Assembly: GCA_947372915.1 (NCBI GenBank) | Contig: CANBVO010000002.1 | Location: 1 to 51,135, forward strand | Length of the DNA stretch: 51,135 bases | From: Actinomycetota bacterium | GTDB lineage: Bacteria > Actinomycetota > Actinomycetes > Nanopelagicales > Nanopelagicaceae | Direction: 5' to 3' | The notes under the pieces: model-generated | What the model was told of the DNA's origin: nothing | What the model saw: only the letters and a program-made list of their open reading frames with translations | Database searches by the model: none | In this document: in pieces, positions 36,976 to 47,660 of the stretch | Position numbering within the stretch: the stretch's first letter is position 1 | Layout: every line of letters starts with the position of its first letter | Position numbers and translations under genes: made by a program

Positions 36976-38851
36976 AACTTTCATCTTTAATCGCGCTGCT
37001 CCATGAAACGAGCTCACGTGCAATATTTTGCGATGTGATTCCAAGGTCGGAGAGAATCTCGCCCCGCTTGGAATGTTCGATGAAAGACAATGGCACGCCA
37101 ATGGAATGGATGGGGATCTCTAATCCAGCATCCCTAAACATCTCTGAAATCGTGCTTGCAATTCCGCCATGGCGAATTCCATCCTCGACCACAACGACGC
37201 TCTTGTAACGCTGTGCCATGGTGACTAGCGATGCCGGTAGCGGCTTGACCCAGCGAGGATCAATGACTGTCACGCCGACGCCTTCGCGATATGCCTGCGA
37301 TGCGGCCTCCACTGACATGGCTGCCATTGCGCCAATACTGACCAACAACACATCCGCGCTTTCACCGCGGTAGAGCACATCAACACCGTCACGGCGTTCG
37401 AAGGCTGGAATATCACTTTGGACTTCGCCCTTAGGAAAGCGAAGCAGAGAAGGCGCATCAGTGATGTTAAGTGCTTCAGCAAGAGTCTCTTTTAAGCGCG
37501 CACCATCACGTGGGGCGGCAACATGAAGCGTGGGAACAATTCCGCTGAGCGCTAAGTCCCAGATTCCGTGGTGGGAAGGACCATCATCACCAGTGATTCC
37601 GGCGCGGTCTAATACAAAGGTAACGCCCGCTTTGTGAAGCGCAACGTCGAGCAAGAGTTGATCAAAGGCGCGGTTTAAGAAAGTGGAATAGAGCGCAACG
37701 ACTGGATGCAGCCCAGCGAAAGCCATTCCGGCAGCGCTCGTGACTGCATGTTGTTCAGCAATGCCCACATCGAAAGTTCGGTCTGGAAATTCTGCTTGGA
37801 ACTTATCTAAACCGGTTGGACCCAACATCGCTGCGGTAATTGCGACTACATCTGCTCGCTCGCGACCAACCTTAAGCAATTCGTCTGAAAAAACACTAGT
37901 CCAACTCTGCACCGATTTGCTGACTGGAACACCGGTATTGGGATCAACGATACCGACGGCGTGAAATTTCTCGGCTTCATCATTAACAGCGGGCGCGTGA
38001 CCGCGACCCTTTTCGGTAATCACATGAACAAGTACTGGCGCACCGAAGTTCTTCGCATGCGTGAGAGCAGCTTCCATCGCCTCAATATTGTGTCCATCAA
38101 TAGGGCCCACATATTTCAAACCTAAATCTTCAAACATTCCTTGAGGAGCGATGATATCTTTGATGCCCTTCTTCACGCCGTGAAGAGTTTCGTATATTGG
38201 GTTGCCGACTACTGGAGTTTTTTCGAGTACGCCCTTACCCCAATCAAGGAATTTTTCGTACCCGCGGGTGGTGCGTAATGTCGAAAGATATGTTGCAACG
38301 CCACCAATGGTTGGCGAGTAAGAGCGTTCATTATCGTTGACGACTATTACTAAACGAAGATTCTGTGCAGAGGCAATATTGTTCAGCGCTTCCCATGACA
38401 TTCCGCCAGTCAGGGCGCCATCACCAACGACCGCAACAACTGTGCGATCTGTAATACCTTGGACTTTAAATGCTTGCGCAATTCCATCTGCCCACGAGAG
38501 CGCAGTAGAGGCGTGAGAATTTTCAATAACATCGTGAACGGATTCGCTGCGATTGGGATATCCAGCCAATCCCCCACGCTGACGTAATTTTTCAAAGCCA
38601 GCTGCTCGGCCAGTTAAAATCTTATGGACATAGGATTGATGGCCGGTATCGAAGACGACCACATCTTTGGGTGATTCAAATACCCGGTGTACGGCGATTG
38701 TTAATTCAACAACGCCAAGGTTCGGGCCAAGGTGGCCGCCCGTTTTCGAGACTTGATCAACGAGGAAAGTACGGATCTCGGCCGAGAGTGCATCGAGCTC
38801 GGGATATCCCAAGCGCGCAAGGTCGTCCGGACCTCCGATAGATTCCAACAT
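36917..38851 (-). CDS. dxs: 1-deoxy-D-xylulose-5-phosphate synthase
   Basis: [82 protein letters not shown]. Confidence 0.97.
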   Translation of the reverse strand: MLESIGGPDDLARLGYPELDALSAEIRTFLVDQVSKTGGHLGPNLGVVELTIAVHRVFESPKDVVVFDTGHQSYVHKILTGRAAGFEKLRQRGGLAGYPNRSESVHDVIENSHASTALSWADGIAQAFKVQGITDRTVVAVVGDGALTGGMSWEALNNIASAQNLRLVIVVNDNERSYSPTIGGVATYLSTLRTTRGYEKFLDWGKGVLEKTPVVGNPIYETLHGVKKGIKDIIAPQGMFEDLGLKYVGPIDGHNIEAMEAALTHAKNFGAPVLVHVITEKGRGHAPAVNDEAEKFHAVGIVDPNTGVPVSKSVQSWTSVFSDELLKVGRERADVVAITAAMLGPTGLDKFQAEFPDRTFDVGIAEQHAVTSAAGMAFAGLHPVVALYSTFLNRAFDQLLLDVALHKAGVTFVLDRAGITGDDGPSHHGIWDLALSGIVPTLHVAAPRDGARLKETLAEALNITDAPSLLRFPKGEVQSDIPAFERRDGVDVLYRGESADVLLVSIGAMAAMSVEAASQAYREGVGVTVIDPRWVKPLPASLVTMAQRYKSVVVVEDGIRHGGIASTISEMFRDAGLEIPIHSIGVPLSFIEHSKRGEILSDLGITSQNIARELVSWSSAIKDESFREEKQLPADENVNRQQPR

Positions 38852-38878
38852 GCGATAAGTCTAATTCAGCTCTGAGTA

Positions 38879-41533
38879 TTAGAGAAGTGAACGGAGCACG
38901 TATTGCATGATGCCACCGTGGCGGTAGTAATCCGCTTCGCCTGGTGTATCGATGCGAACGATTGCATCAAAACTCTTATCCCCTGCCGTAACTTTGAGAG
39001 TCTTAGGAACTCCGCCAGTGTTGAGGGCTTCGATTCCCGCAATGGTGATGGTCTCTTCGCCAGTGAGTCCTAGCGTTTGTGCATTTACACCAGGTGCGAA
39101 TTGAAGTGGGATAACACCCATGCCAATCAAGTTAGAGCGGTGAATACGTTCAAAAGATTCTGCAATTACGGCTTTAACACCGAGAAGTGCAGTTCCCTTT
39201 GCTGCCCAGTCACGTGATGATCCAGAACCGTATTCCTTACCCGCCAAGATGACGAGTGGAACTCCAGCTGCTTGATAGGCCATCGATGCTTCATAGATTG
39301 TGGTCTGCTCGCCATTGCTGAGGAAGTTGCGAGTAAATCCACCCTCAACCCCATCGAGCAATAAATTCTTTAATCGAATATTGGCGAATGTTCCACGAAT
39401 CATTACTTCGTGGTTTCCGCGGCGGGAACCATAAGAGTTGAAATCAACTCGAGCAATCCCGTTCTCTGCCAAGTATTTTCCAGCTGGTGAATCAGCCTTG
39501 ATATTTCCAGCAGGCGAGATGTGGTCGGTGGTGACTGAGTCCCCGAGGATTGCCATCACGCGCGCACCAACAATATCTTTAACTGGTTCTGGGTTACGTG
39601 GCATGCCCTCGAAATAAGGTGGCTTGCGGACGTAAGTTGACTTGGTATCCCATTCGAAGACCTTGCCCTTAGGGGTATCCAATGACTTCCAGCGATGATC
39701 ACCTTCAAATACAGATGCATAATCCTTGCTAAACATTTCAGAGGAGATTGAAGTATCAATAACGCTCTGAATTTCTTCAGCAGTTGGCCAGATATCAGCA
39801 AGCATGACTGCCTTGCCGTCCTTATCGGTGCCAATCGCATCAGATGCGAAGTCGTGATCCATTGTTCCGGCAAGCGCGTAGGCAACAACAAGCGGAGGTG
39901 AGGCTAAGAAGTTCATCTTTACATCAGGGCTGATGCGACCTTCGAAGTTTCGGTTGCCAGAAAGAACTGCAGAAACTGCAAGATCATTCTCATTAATTGC
40001 CTTGCTAATTTCGACTGGAAGTGGACCCGTGTTACCAATACAAGTAACACACCCATAGCCCACCAAGTTAAAGCCGAGCTGCTCCATATAAGTGGTTAAG
40101 CCAGCACGATCGTAGTAATCGGTAACTACCTTGGAACCAGGGGCAAGTGAAGTCTTCACCCATGGCTTGGACTTAAGGCCCTTCTCTACCGCCTTCTTCG
40201 CAAGAAGTGCCGCGCCAATCATGACTGAAGGGTTGGAGGTATTTGTACACGAAGTAATAGATGCGATAACAACATCGCCGTTCTTCACTGAAGTTGCATT
40301 GCCATTTACATTGGCCGCAATGCTTTCTTGTGAAGTCTTGTCCGAGAAGTACGAAGGAAGAACCTTTTCAAATGACTTCTTTGAATCAGAGAGCGCGATG
40401 CGATCTTGTGGTCGCTTCGGACCAGCGATAGAGGGAACAACGGTGGAAAGATCTAGTTCGATAGTCTGTGAGAAGCGAGGTGTTGTTTCTGGGTTATGCC
40501 AGAGTCCAATGCGCTTTGCATATTTTTCGACAAGCTCGAGTTGAGCAGGTGTGCGACCAGTGAGTGCTAAGTAGCGGATTGTTTCGTCATCGATGGGGAA
40601 GATGGCACAGGTAGAACCATATTCCGGAGACATGTTGCCAATCGTGGTGCGGTTAGCCATAGGAAGTTCAGTCACTCCTGGGCCATAAAATTCTACGAAC
40701 TTTCCGACTACGCCAAGTTTGCGAAGCATTTCGGTAATAGTTAATACGAGGTCGGTAGCGGTTGTGCCAACCGGAAGTTTTCCGAACAATTTAAATCCGA
40801 CAACTTGTGGAATCAACATAGAAACTGGCTGTCCGAGGAGAGCTGCTTCGGCTTCAATGCCGCCAACGCCCCAGCCCAATACGCCGAGACCATTGACCAT
40901 TGTGGTGTGTGAATCGGTTCCAACAACAGTGTCTGGATAGGCGCGAAGAACACCATCTACAGTGCGCGGCATAACTACGCGAGCGAGGTATTCAATATTT
41001 ACTTGGTGAACGATGCCAGTGCCGGGTGGAACAACCTTAAATTCATCAAATGCTGACTGTCCCCAGGAGAGGAAGCGGTAGCGCTCACTATTGCGCTCGT
41101 ATTCAATATCAACATTCTTTTCAAATGAATCTTTTGCGCCATAGTTGTCAGCCATCACCGAGTGATCGATTACAAGTTCTGCAGGTGCGAGTGGATTTAC
41201 CTTGGTGGGATCGCCGCCAAGTTCAGCAATAGCTTCGCGCATGGTTGCGAGGTCCACGACGCAGGGAACGCCGGTGAAGTCCTGCATAATGACGCGGGCA
41301 GGCGTGAATTGAATTTCAGTATCTGGAGTGGCATCTGGATTCCATTGCGCAAGAGATTTGATCTGTTCTGCGGTGATATTCGCACCATCTTCGGTCCGAA
41401 GCAGGTTCTCGAGAAGAACCTTGAGGCTAAATGGAAGTGTCGCTGAGCCTTCAAGAACAGAGAGATCGAAGATCTCATAGGTTGATCCTGCTGCTTCTAG
41501 CGTGGTCTTGGCATTAAAGGAATTTTTGCTCAT
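38879..41533 (-). CDS. acnA: Aconitate hydratase A
   Basis: [71 protein letters not shown]. Confidence 0.97.
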   Translation of the reverse strand: MSKNSFNAKTTLEAAGSTYEIFDLSVLEGSATLPFSLKVLLENLLRTEDGANITAEQIKSLAQWNPDATPDTEIQFTPARVIMQDFTGVPCVVDLATMREAIAELGGDPTKVNPLAPAELVIDHSVMADNYGAKDSFEKNVDIEYERNSERYRFLSWGQSAFDEFKVVPPGTGIVHQVNIEYLARVVMPRTVDGVLRAYPDTVVGTDSHTTMVNGLGVLGWGVGGIEAEAALLGQPVSMLIPQVVGFKLFGKLPVGTTATDLVLTITEMLRKLGVVGKFVEFYGPGVTELPMANRTTIGNMSPEYGSTCAIFPIDDETIRYLALTGRTPAQLELVEKYAKRIGLWHNPETTPRFSQTIELDLSTVVPSIAGPKRPQDRIALSDSKKSFEKVLPSYFSDKTSQESIAANVNGNATSVKNGDVVIASITSCTNTSNPSVMIGAALLAKKAVEKGLKSKPWVKTSLAPGSKVVTDYYDRAGLTTYMEQLGFNLVGYGCVTCIGNTGPLPVEISKAINENDLAVSAVLSGNRNFEGRISPDVKMNFLASPPLVVAYALAGTMDHDFASDAIGTDKDGKAVMLADIWPTAEEIQSVIDTSISSEMFSKDYASVFEGDHRWKSLDTPKGKVFEWDTKSTYVRKPPYFEGMPRNPEPVKDIVGARVMAILGDSVTTDHISPAGNIKADSPAGKYLAENGIARVDFNSYGSRRGNHEVMIRGTFANIRLKNLLLDGVEGGFTRNFLSNGEQTTIYEASMAYQAAGVPLVILAGKEYGSGSSRDWAAKGTALLGVKAVIAESFERIHRSNLIGMGVIPLQFAPGVNAQTLGLTGEETITIAGIEALNTGGVPKTLKVTAGDKSFDAIVRIDTPGEADYYRHGGIMQYVLRSLL

Positions 41534-41542
41534 GGCCCAATC

Positions 41543-42751
41543 TTAGCCTCGGATAAAACGAGCCACGCATTCCACATGCTGAGTCATCGGAAAGAGGTCG
41601 AAGCCGGTGAGGTAATCGAGGTGATATCCCGCCTTCTCTAAGAGATGTGCATCACGTGCGAGCGAGGCTGGATCACAGGAGACGTAGACGATGGTGCGAG
41701 GCTTTGCTGCCACCATGGATTTCACAACCATCTCCCCCGCCCCGGTACGAGGTGGGTCAAGGAGAATGACATCAATCTTTCGAATCAATGGCAGCTTTTG
41801 CTCTACCCGACCAGAATGAATTTCTACATTTTTTTGAGACGCAAATATCTTTGATGCATCGAGAGTTGCGCGATGACTAGATTCAATCAAATGCACCTTT
41901 CCGATGTCGCCAACTTGTGCGGAAATTGCTGCAGTAAATAATCCAACTCCACCATAGAGATCAGCAGCATGGTCGCCAGCGCGAAGCGCCATTAAATCAA
42001 TGGCAATTTTCATCAAAGTTATTGGTGCATTTTTATGCGCTTGCCAGAAAGAAGTAGGAGATATTTCGTAAGTGAATTCGCCAACTGTTTCGTGGAGTTG
42101 GGTGGGGCCAGAAATGCTTCGGCCTCCGCGGGAAACATTGAGTTCGCCTGCACTGGAGAGTGCAACTTCTAGACGATCATCACCTTTCCAGATGCGATCA
42201 AAGAACTCGGGCTTATCCATCTCCTTCGCGGCAATTAAGCATTTATCGATCTCGGTAATCTCTTTACTTCGAGAGGAGAAGAGTCCGGCTCTTCCATTGG
42301 GGGAAATTGCAAAATCCATTCTGGTGCGCCAATGCAATCCATCAGCTGGTTCAACGGCAACTACATCTAAATCTAATTCAATCTTTCCGAGGCGTGAGAA
42401 TTGTTCCTGGACAACCTGGCGCTTGAGTTCGTGCTGATAGTCGATATCGATATGTTGGAAGTCGCAACCGCCACAGCCGCCAGGGACGGCAAATTTGCAG
42501 GGAGCTTCAACGCGATGTTCGGAAGCAACTAAAATTTCGACCGCATCGCCGCGCGCCATCTTGGATGAGACCGAGGTAATTTCAACAACTGCCTTCTCCC
42601 CCGTGATTGCGTGGCGAACAAAGATGACCGCCCCTTCATGGCGGGCAACAAAGTGTCCCCCATGTGCAACCGGGCCAATATCGACAGTTACTCGCTGCCC
42701 CACCTCAAGTTTTTTCGGTGAACTGCTATCAAGGGGGGTGGTTGTTTCCAT
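41543..42751 (-). CDS. TRAM-domain class I SAM-dependent RNA methyltransferase (TrmA/RlmD-like)
   Basis: TRAM-like N-terminus, CGGCDFQHIDIDYQHELK, DLYGGVGLFTAAI, VILLDPPRTGAGE, VYVSCDPASLARD. Confidence 0.93.
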   Translation of the reverse strand: METTTPLDSSSPKKLEVGQRVTVDIGPVAHGGHFVARHEGAVIFVRHAITGEKAVVEITSVSSKMARGDAVEILVASEHRVEAPCKFAVPGGCGGCDFQHIDIDYQHELKRQVVQEQFSRLGKIELDLDVVAVEPADGLHWRTRMDFAISPNGRAGLFSSRSKEITEIDKCLIAAKEMDKPEFFDRIWKGDDRLEVALSSAGELNVSRGGRSISGPTQLHETVGEFTYEISPTSFWQAHKNAPITLMKIAIDLMALRAGDHAADLYGGVGLFTAAISAQVGDIGKVHLIESSHRATLDASKIFASQKNVEIHSGRVEQKLPLIRKIDVILLDPPRTGAGEMVVKSMVAAKPRTIVYVSCDPASLARDAHLLEKAGYHLDYLTGFDLFPMTQHVECVARFIRG

Positions 42752-42783
42752 GGAGCTAACCTTATGGGTGTAAGTTCTCCCTC

Positions 42784-43446
42784 GTGCACATCGTCATCAT
42801 GGGTTGCGGTCGAGTTGGCTCTGGATTGGCTCTCGAACTTGAGGCAGCAGGTCACAGCATTTCTGTTATTGATCAGAGCCGAGAAGCATTTCGCCGATTA
42901 GGCGCAGATTTCCAAGGTCGAACCGTTGTTGGCGTCGGCTTTGATCGAGATACATTGCTAGAAGCCGGCATTGAGAGCGCAGATGCCTTTGCCGCCGTCT
43001 CTAATGGCGATAACTCCAATATCTTGGCGGCACGTGTTGCTCGCGAAACTTATGGCATTCAAAATGTGGTTGCTCGTATCTACGATCCAGCTCGCGCCGA
43101 AATTTATCAGCGCTTAGGTATTCCCACTGTTGCCACTGTGCTCTGGACGACCGATCAAATTATTCGCCGCCTTACCCCCGAAGGTTCTCGCTCAGAGTGG
43201 CGCGACCCTTCCGGAAAAATCGCATTAGTTGAAGTTCACTTGCACCGAGATTGGTTTGGCAAGCCCTCCAAAATGGTTCAGCGCCTCACGCCTGCACGCG
43301 TTGCATTTATTACCCGATTTGGCGAGGGCATGATTCCTAACGTGAATACCGTTCTTCAAGAAGGCGACCTCGTTCACATCATGGTTCACGAGAGTGATTT
43401 AGCCGCAGTTGAAGCCGCACTCGCTAAATCTCCCGAGGAGGCATAG
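42784..43446 (+). CDS. TrkA/RCK potassium-uptake regulatory subunit (CeoB-like)
   Basis: HIVIMGCGRVGSGLALELEAAGHSISVIDQ; TrkA-C domain; GTG start. Confidence 0.93.
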   Translation: MHIVIMGCGRVGSGLALELEAAGHSISVIDQSREAFRRLGADFQGRTVVGVGFDRDTLLEAGIESADAFAAVSNGDNSNILAARVARETYGIQNVVARIYDPARAEIYQRLGIPTVATVLWTTDQIIRRLTPEGSRSEWRDPSGKIALVEVHLHRDWFGKPSKMVQRLTPARVAFITRFGEGMIPNVNTVLQEGDLVHIMVHESDLAAVEAALAKSPEEA

Positions 43447-43448
43447 CT

Positions 43449-44105
43449 ATGAAGGTTGCAATTATTGGTGCCGGAAATGTCGGTCGCGCTATTGCGAAAG
43501 AACTTATCGGCAATGGTCATCACGTACTTCTTATTGATCGCGATCCCAAGGCACTCAAGATGGAGAGCGTCCCCACTGCCGAATGGCTTCTCGCAGATGG
43601 CTGCGAAATTACCTCACTCGATAATGCCAAGCTCGACCAATGTCAGGTGCTCGTTGCAGCAACCGGTGATGACAAGGTCAACTTGGTGGCCTCGCTTCTG
43701 GCTAAGACTGAATATGGCGTACCTCGCGTTGTTGCCCGGGTTAACCATCCAAAGAATGAATGGCTCTTCGATAACTCCTGGGGTGTCGATGTATCCGTTT
43801 CAACTCCACGCATTATCGCCGCGATTGTTGAAGAAGCAGTCAGCGTCGGTGATGTGGTTCGCCTCTTCTCGCTCCGCGCAGGTCGGGCCAACCTCGTTGA
43901 AATTACTCTCCCGGATGGAGCGAACTGCGTCGGTAAGACCGTGGGCGAAGTTTCACTTCCGGAAGATGCCACTCTTGCTGCGATTGTTCGCGATAGCAGC
44001 GTGATCACGCCACATAGCCATGATCTCTTCTCGGCCGGCGATGAACTTTTGTTTATTGCTACCGCTGCTGCAGAAGAAAAATTAAAGAGCTGCTTTATTT
44101 CTTAA
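43449..44105 (+). CDS. TrkA/RCK potassium-uptake regulatory subunit (CeoC-like)
   Basis: KVAIIGAGNVGRAIAKELIGNGHHVLLIDRD; TrkA-C domain. Confidence 0.93.
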   Translation: MKVAIIGAGNVGRAIAKELIGNGHHVLLIDRDPKALKMESVPTAEWLLADGCEITSLDNAKLDQCQVLVAATGDDKVNLVASLLAKTEYGVPRVVARVNHPKNEWLFDNSWGVDVSVSTPRIIAAIVEEAVSVGDVVRLFSLRAGRANLVEITLPDGANCVGKTVGEVSLPEDATLAAIVRDSSVITPHSHDLFSAGDELLFIATAAAEEKLKSCFIS

Positions 44106-44712
44106 CCGTCGGCACTTTTCGCAGTATCAACCAGGTCCACCACGCAGCAAGTATGAAAAGTGGATATCCCATTGCTAATTTGGCGGTACCCAGCCAGTTC
44201 ACTTGATTGGAACGGTAGAGCGGATATTGAACAACTAAGCGCGCGATGAAAAGACCGCACCACAACCAGCCGGCTCGGATATAAGCCGCCTTACGCGCTG
44301 GGTGTAGCCGCCATTTTAAATCTTCGCCAAGAATTGGCCCCAACATAATCCCGAGCAACGGCCAACCAATTAAATTGGTCACTGCATACAGAATTGCATA
44401 TGCCACATTAATAATGAGACCTGGCAAGTAAAAATCTTTTGCCTGTCCAGAATGCCGCGAGAAAAGGGCGCAAATTCCAACACCAATTAAGCCAGAAATC
44501 GCATGCTGCAGTGTCTCTCGCTTAATTAAGCGAGCAATGGTCAGGATTGCTGAGGAAATAAGTGCGGCAACGACTGAACGATTGAGATTGTGAGAAAAGT
44601 TGAAGAAGAGAAGAAAAATGATGGAAGGTACGCCGGAGTCAATGACGCCGCGGGTTCCACCAAGGGCTCCCATTACCTTTTCTCGATCTTCCTGATGACC
44701 TTCGTAACTCAC
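44095..44712 (-). CDS. DUF3159 family membrane protein
   Basis: GALGGTRGVIDSGVPSIIFLLFFN..., polytopic; syntenic with trkA pair and dut as in mycobacteria. Confidence 0.8.
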   Translation of the reverse strand: MSYEGHQEDREKVMGALGGTRGVIDSGVPSIIFLLFFNFSHNLNRSVVAALISSAILTIARLIKRETLQHAISGLIGVGICALFSRHSGQAKDFYLPGLIINVAYAILYAVTNLIGWPLLGIMLGPILGEDLKWRLHPARKAAYIRAGWLWCGLFIARLVVQYPLYRSNQVNWLGTAKLAMGYPLFILAAWWTWLILRKVPTVKK

Positions 44713-45167
44713 TTACTCTCCTTTGTGCTTGCTATACCTGTAGAACCAAAGCCACCAGAGCCACGATCGGTGCCGGGCAAGGAATCAACTTCAATAAATT
44801 CGGCGTTTTCTACCTTTTGAATAACTAGTTGAGCTATTCGATCTCCCGCTTTAATCACAAAGTCTGCACTCGGGTCGTGGTTGATGAGAATAATTTGAAG
44901 CTCACCGCGATAACTCGCATCGACTGTTCCTGGAGTATTGACCATCGAAATTCCATGCTTAATTGCTAAACCAGAACGAGGATGAACGAAAGCTACATAT
45001 CCCGCTGGCAACGCAATGGAAAGGCCGGTCGGAACGAGCGCCCGCTCTCCTGCCTTGAGCACCATATCTACGCGCGAGGCTATATCTGCGCCCGCATCTC
45101 CCGGCTTTCCATACTTAGGAAGTGGCACCGTGGAATCAAGGCGCGTAATCAAAACTTTTACACTCAT
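44709..45167 (-). CDS. dut: dUTP diphosphatase
   Basis: PLPKYGKPGDAGADIASR, HPRSGLAIKHGISMVNTPGTVDASYRGEL, ERALVPTG, GDRIAQLVIQ, RGSGGFGSTG. Confidence 0.96.
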   Translation of the reverse strand: MSVKVLITRLDSTVPLPKYGKPGDAGADIASRVDMVLKAGERALVPTGLSIALPAGYVAFVHPRSGLAIKHGISMVNTPGTVDASYRGELQIILINHDPSADFVIKAGDRIAQLVIQKVENAEFIEVDSLPGTDRGSGGFGSTGIASTKESK

Positions 45168-45748
45168 GGATTAATTTCAAAATCCGGATCAACAAATGCC
45201 AGGAGTTCGGGATGCTTGGTTACATATTCAATGTATTCCTTTGGCGCATTATCTAAGAAGTGCTGCATGCTCACGATGATGTAGAGCGAGGCGGCGCGAA
45301 CAGCGACTGGTCCATCAGGGCCACCTAGTCGACCTTCCGCTGAGGCGTAGACCTTGCGATTTACCTGCCCAGTAATTTCAGCGGTGATGTAGAGAACGGT
45401 TCCGATCGGTACTGGCAAAATGAAATCTGTTTCTAGGCGAGCAGTGACGGCTGGTGCGCGAAGCAACCACATCAGCTTTCCGAGTGCTTCATCAAAAGCG
45501 AGCGAGAGCAATCCGCCGTGAGCAAGACCCGGTGCTCCTTGATGATTGTCAGTTACAGTGAATTCAGCGGTGATGTTCTGACCATCCCCCACATGTGCGA
45601 CGAGATGTAATCCGGTCGGATGCAACTCTCCGCATCCGAAACAATGTCCGAAGTGAGATGGGATCCTGGTGCCCGACGCAGGAGCCTTGGGGTGGCGTTT
45701 TGGAATAACTGCTCCCTCTGGCGGCACGGTGCTGGGAACTCTGCTCAT
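45164..45748 (-). CDS. Hotdog-fold thioesterase (PaaI-like)
   Basis: HFGHCFGCGELHPTGLHL, QGAPGLAHGGLLSLAFDEALG; start 45748 from TACTCT-N6-ATG. Confidence 0.87.
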   Translation of the reverse strand: MSRVPSTVPPEGAVIPKRHPKAPASGTRIPSHFGHCFGCGELHPTGLHLVAHVGDGQNITAEFTVTDNHQGAPGLAHGGLLSLAFDEALGKLMWLLRAPAVTARLETDFILPVPIGTVLYITAEITGQVNRKVYASAEGRLGGPDGPVAVRAASLYIIVSMQHFLDNAPKEYIEYVTKHPELLAFVDPDFEINP

Positions 45749-45770
45749 GGAGCAAGAGTAACCTTGAGCC

Positions 45771-46253
45771 ATGAATAAATCAGCGCGCCATCGAGATAAG
45801 AATTATGGCGTAGCGCTCTTTCACGAAAAATTACGGGCACCTATCTGGGTTATCGCCTTTCTGCTCTTCTTAATGTCCTCGCTCTCCATTGCAATCTGGG
45901 CAGCGGTGGGGTTCTGGCCATTAGTTGCAGCATCCGCTGTGGAGCTCATGATTATTGCCCTATACATCCGCGCGACCACACTGGAAATTACTATGACTAA
46001 GGGCTGGCTGCTAGTTGGGGCCGCTGCCATCGAGCGGGCATATATACATCAATTTGAAGTATTAGATTCTGCAACGATGCGCAGAGCTCGCGGAGTCGAT
46101 TTTAATCCTGCTGCATTCTTGGAGATCCGATATTGGGTATCGACCGGAATCAAGCTGGCAATCCGCGATCCTAAAGATCCAACGCCGTATTGGTTAATCA
46201 GTTCTCATCGAGCCAGTGAATTGGCGAAGTTGCTGAACCTCGCCGATCACTAA
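45771..46253 (+). CDS. DUF3093 family membrane protein
   Basis: YGVALFHEKLRAPIWVIAFLLFL...RGVDFNPAAFLEIRYWVSTGIKLAIRDPKDPTPYWLISS; adjacent to dut and DUF4193 as in mycobacteria. Confidence 0.82.
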   Translation: MNKSARHRDKNYGVALFHEKLRAPIWVIAFLLFLMSSLSIAIWAAVGFWPLVAASAVELMIIALYIRATTLEITMTKGWLLVGAAAIERAYIHQFEVLDSATMRRARGVDFNPAAFLEIRYWVSTGIKLAIRDPKDPTPYWLISSHRASELAKLLNLADH

Positions 46254-46259
46254 TTTAAA

Positions 46260-46556
46260 TTACTCGCAATCCTTGCACACTGCTTTAGCGCCTTCGCCCT
46301 TTGCTAATTGAGAGCTGTGGTGAACGAGGAAGCAACGTGAGCAGGTGAACTCATCTTCTTGCTTTGGCACAACTCGAACTGTGAGTTCTTCACCAGAGAG
46401 ATCTGCTCCAGGAAGTTCAAGGCTCTCTGCCGCTTCTTCTTCGTCAATATCTACTTGACCAGATTGCGCATCAGCACGACGAGCTTTGAGCTCTTCGAGG
46501 GATTCCTCGTGTAATTCTTCATCCGTTTTTCGCGGGGTGTCGTAATCAGTTGCCAT
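46260..46556 (-). CDS. DUF4193 family protein with C-terminal Cys-rich zinc-ribbon-like end
   Basis: MATDYDTPRKTDEELHEESLEELKARR...FTCSRCFLVHHSSQLA...CKDCE. Confidence 0.9.
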   Translation of the reverse strand: MATDYDTPRKTDEELHEESLEELKARRADAQSGQVDIDEEEAAESLELPGADLSGEELTVRVVPKQEDEFTCSRCFLVHHSSQLAKGEGAKAVCKDCE

Positions 46557-46664
46557 GGGGCGGATAGTGTCCTATTCCAGAGGTATATGCCTAATCAACA
46601 GTCGGCGTGTCGAGATTATTCCCTTATTCAGTGCGTGAGATGGCGCACCTGAGAAATCCGTGAG

Positions 46665-47633
46665 TTATTGGAGGCGAAGTGGCTCTTGCCCGCGTGCAAC
46701 AAGTCGCTCGAAGTGATGCTCGCGCTTTTCTGTAAAGCGTTCGACCTCAACTGCCATGTTGTCCATGAAGGCCTTAAGTTCGGCTTGTGCCGCCTTGCCA
46801 TCATCATCGAGTCCATCAACGTTATAAATATCCCAAGCGCGTAATACTGGGTTGAGAACGTCGGTGAGGTGCAGTGGAAGATCATAAATTCCGGCAAGTG
46901 CAATCTGAACCGATTTGCGACCCCAACCAGGCATGCCTGCACCTGGCATCTGGAAATTGGTAACTACATCTGTAATTGCTCGCATCGCTGCGCTGGGCTC
47001 TAGTTTGATTGCTTCAGCAAGAAGATTTCTATAAAAAAGCATATGGAGGTTCTCATCCAGTGCTACACGTGCCAGCATTCCTTCGCAGACCTCATCGTGC
47101 GATATGCGTCCAGTGTTTCGGTGAGATACTCGAGTAGCAAGTTCTTGAAAAGAGACATAAGCGACGGTATGCAACATATCGTTCTCATAGGGAGTCTGAT
47201 ACCCAACTTGCATATGAGCCATGCGCAAATCTTCAAGTTCATCGGGATTGACGCCACGAGTTGCCATCAAATAATCGCGAAGCACAATGCTGTGCCTGGC
47301 CTCTTCTGCCGTCCAACGATTAATCCAAGTGCCCCATGCGCCATCGCGTCCCATGGAGAGAGCAATTTCAGTGTGATAGCTAGGGAGGTTGTCCTCAGTC
47401 ATTAAGTTGAGAACGAGTGAATCTTGCGCAACGGTTGTTAATTTTGAATCTTTTGCTTCCCAAGCATCGCCGTTAAGGGGTCCAGAGAATGTTCGACCCT
47501 CAGACCACGGGACATACTCGTGTGGGTACCAATCTTTTGTTGTCGCTAAGTGGCGATCGAGTTCCTTTGCAACAGCTGGTTCGAGATCACGAATGAGACG
47601 TGACTGAATCTGGGGGTCGATCGGCTTAACCAT
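46665..47633 (-). CDS. Acyl-ACP desaturase (ferritin-like, DesA family)
   Basis: DLEPAVAKELDRHL, GAWGTWINRWTAEEARHSIVLRDYL (EExxH), ALDENLHMLFYRNLL (ExxH). Confidence 0.94.
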   Translation of the reverse strand: MVKPIDPQIQSRLIRDLEPAVAKELDRHLATTKDWYPHEYVPWSEGRTFSGPLNGDAWEAKDSKLTTVAQDSLVLNLMTEDNLPSYHTEIALSMGRDGAWGTWINRWTAEEARHSIVLRDYLMATRGVNPDELEDLRMAHMQVGYQTPYENDMLHTVAYVSFQELATRVSHRNTGRISHDEVCEGMLARVALDENLHMLFYRNLLAEAIKLEPSAAMRAITDVVTNFQMPGAGMPGWGRKSVQIALAGIYDLPLHLTDVLNPVLRAWDIYNVDGLDDDGKAAQAELKAFMDNMAVEVERFTEKREHHFERLVARGQEPLRLQ

Positions 47634-47660
47634 AAGGCGAGATTACTTCATGCCTATGGG

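Noticed and set aside
40131-41446. Plus-strand ORFs of 60-137 aa
   Set aside because: Antisense shadows of aconitase, which has full catalytic motifs.
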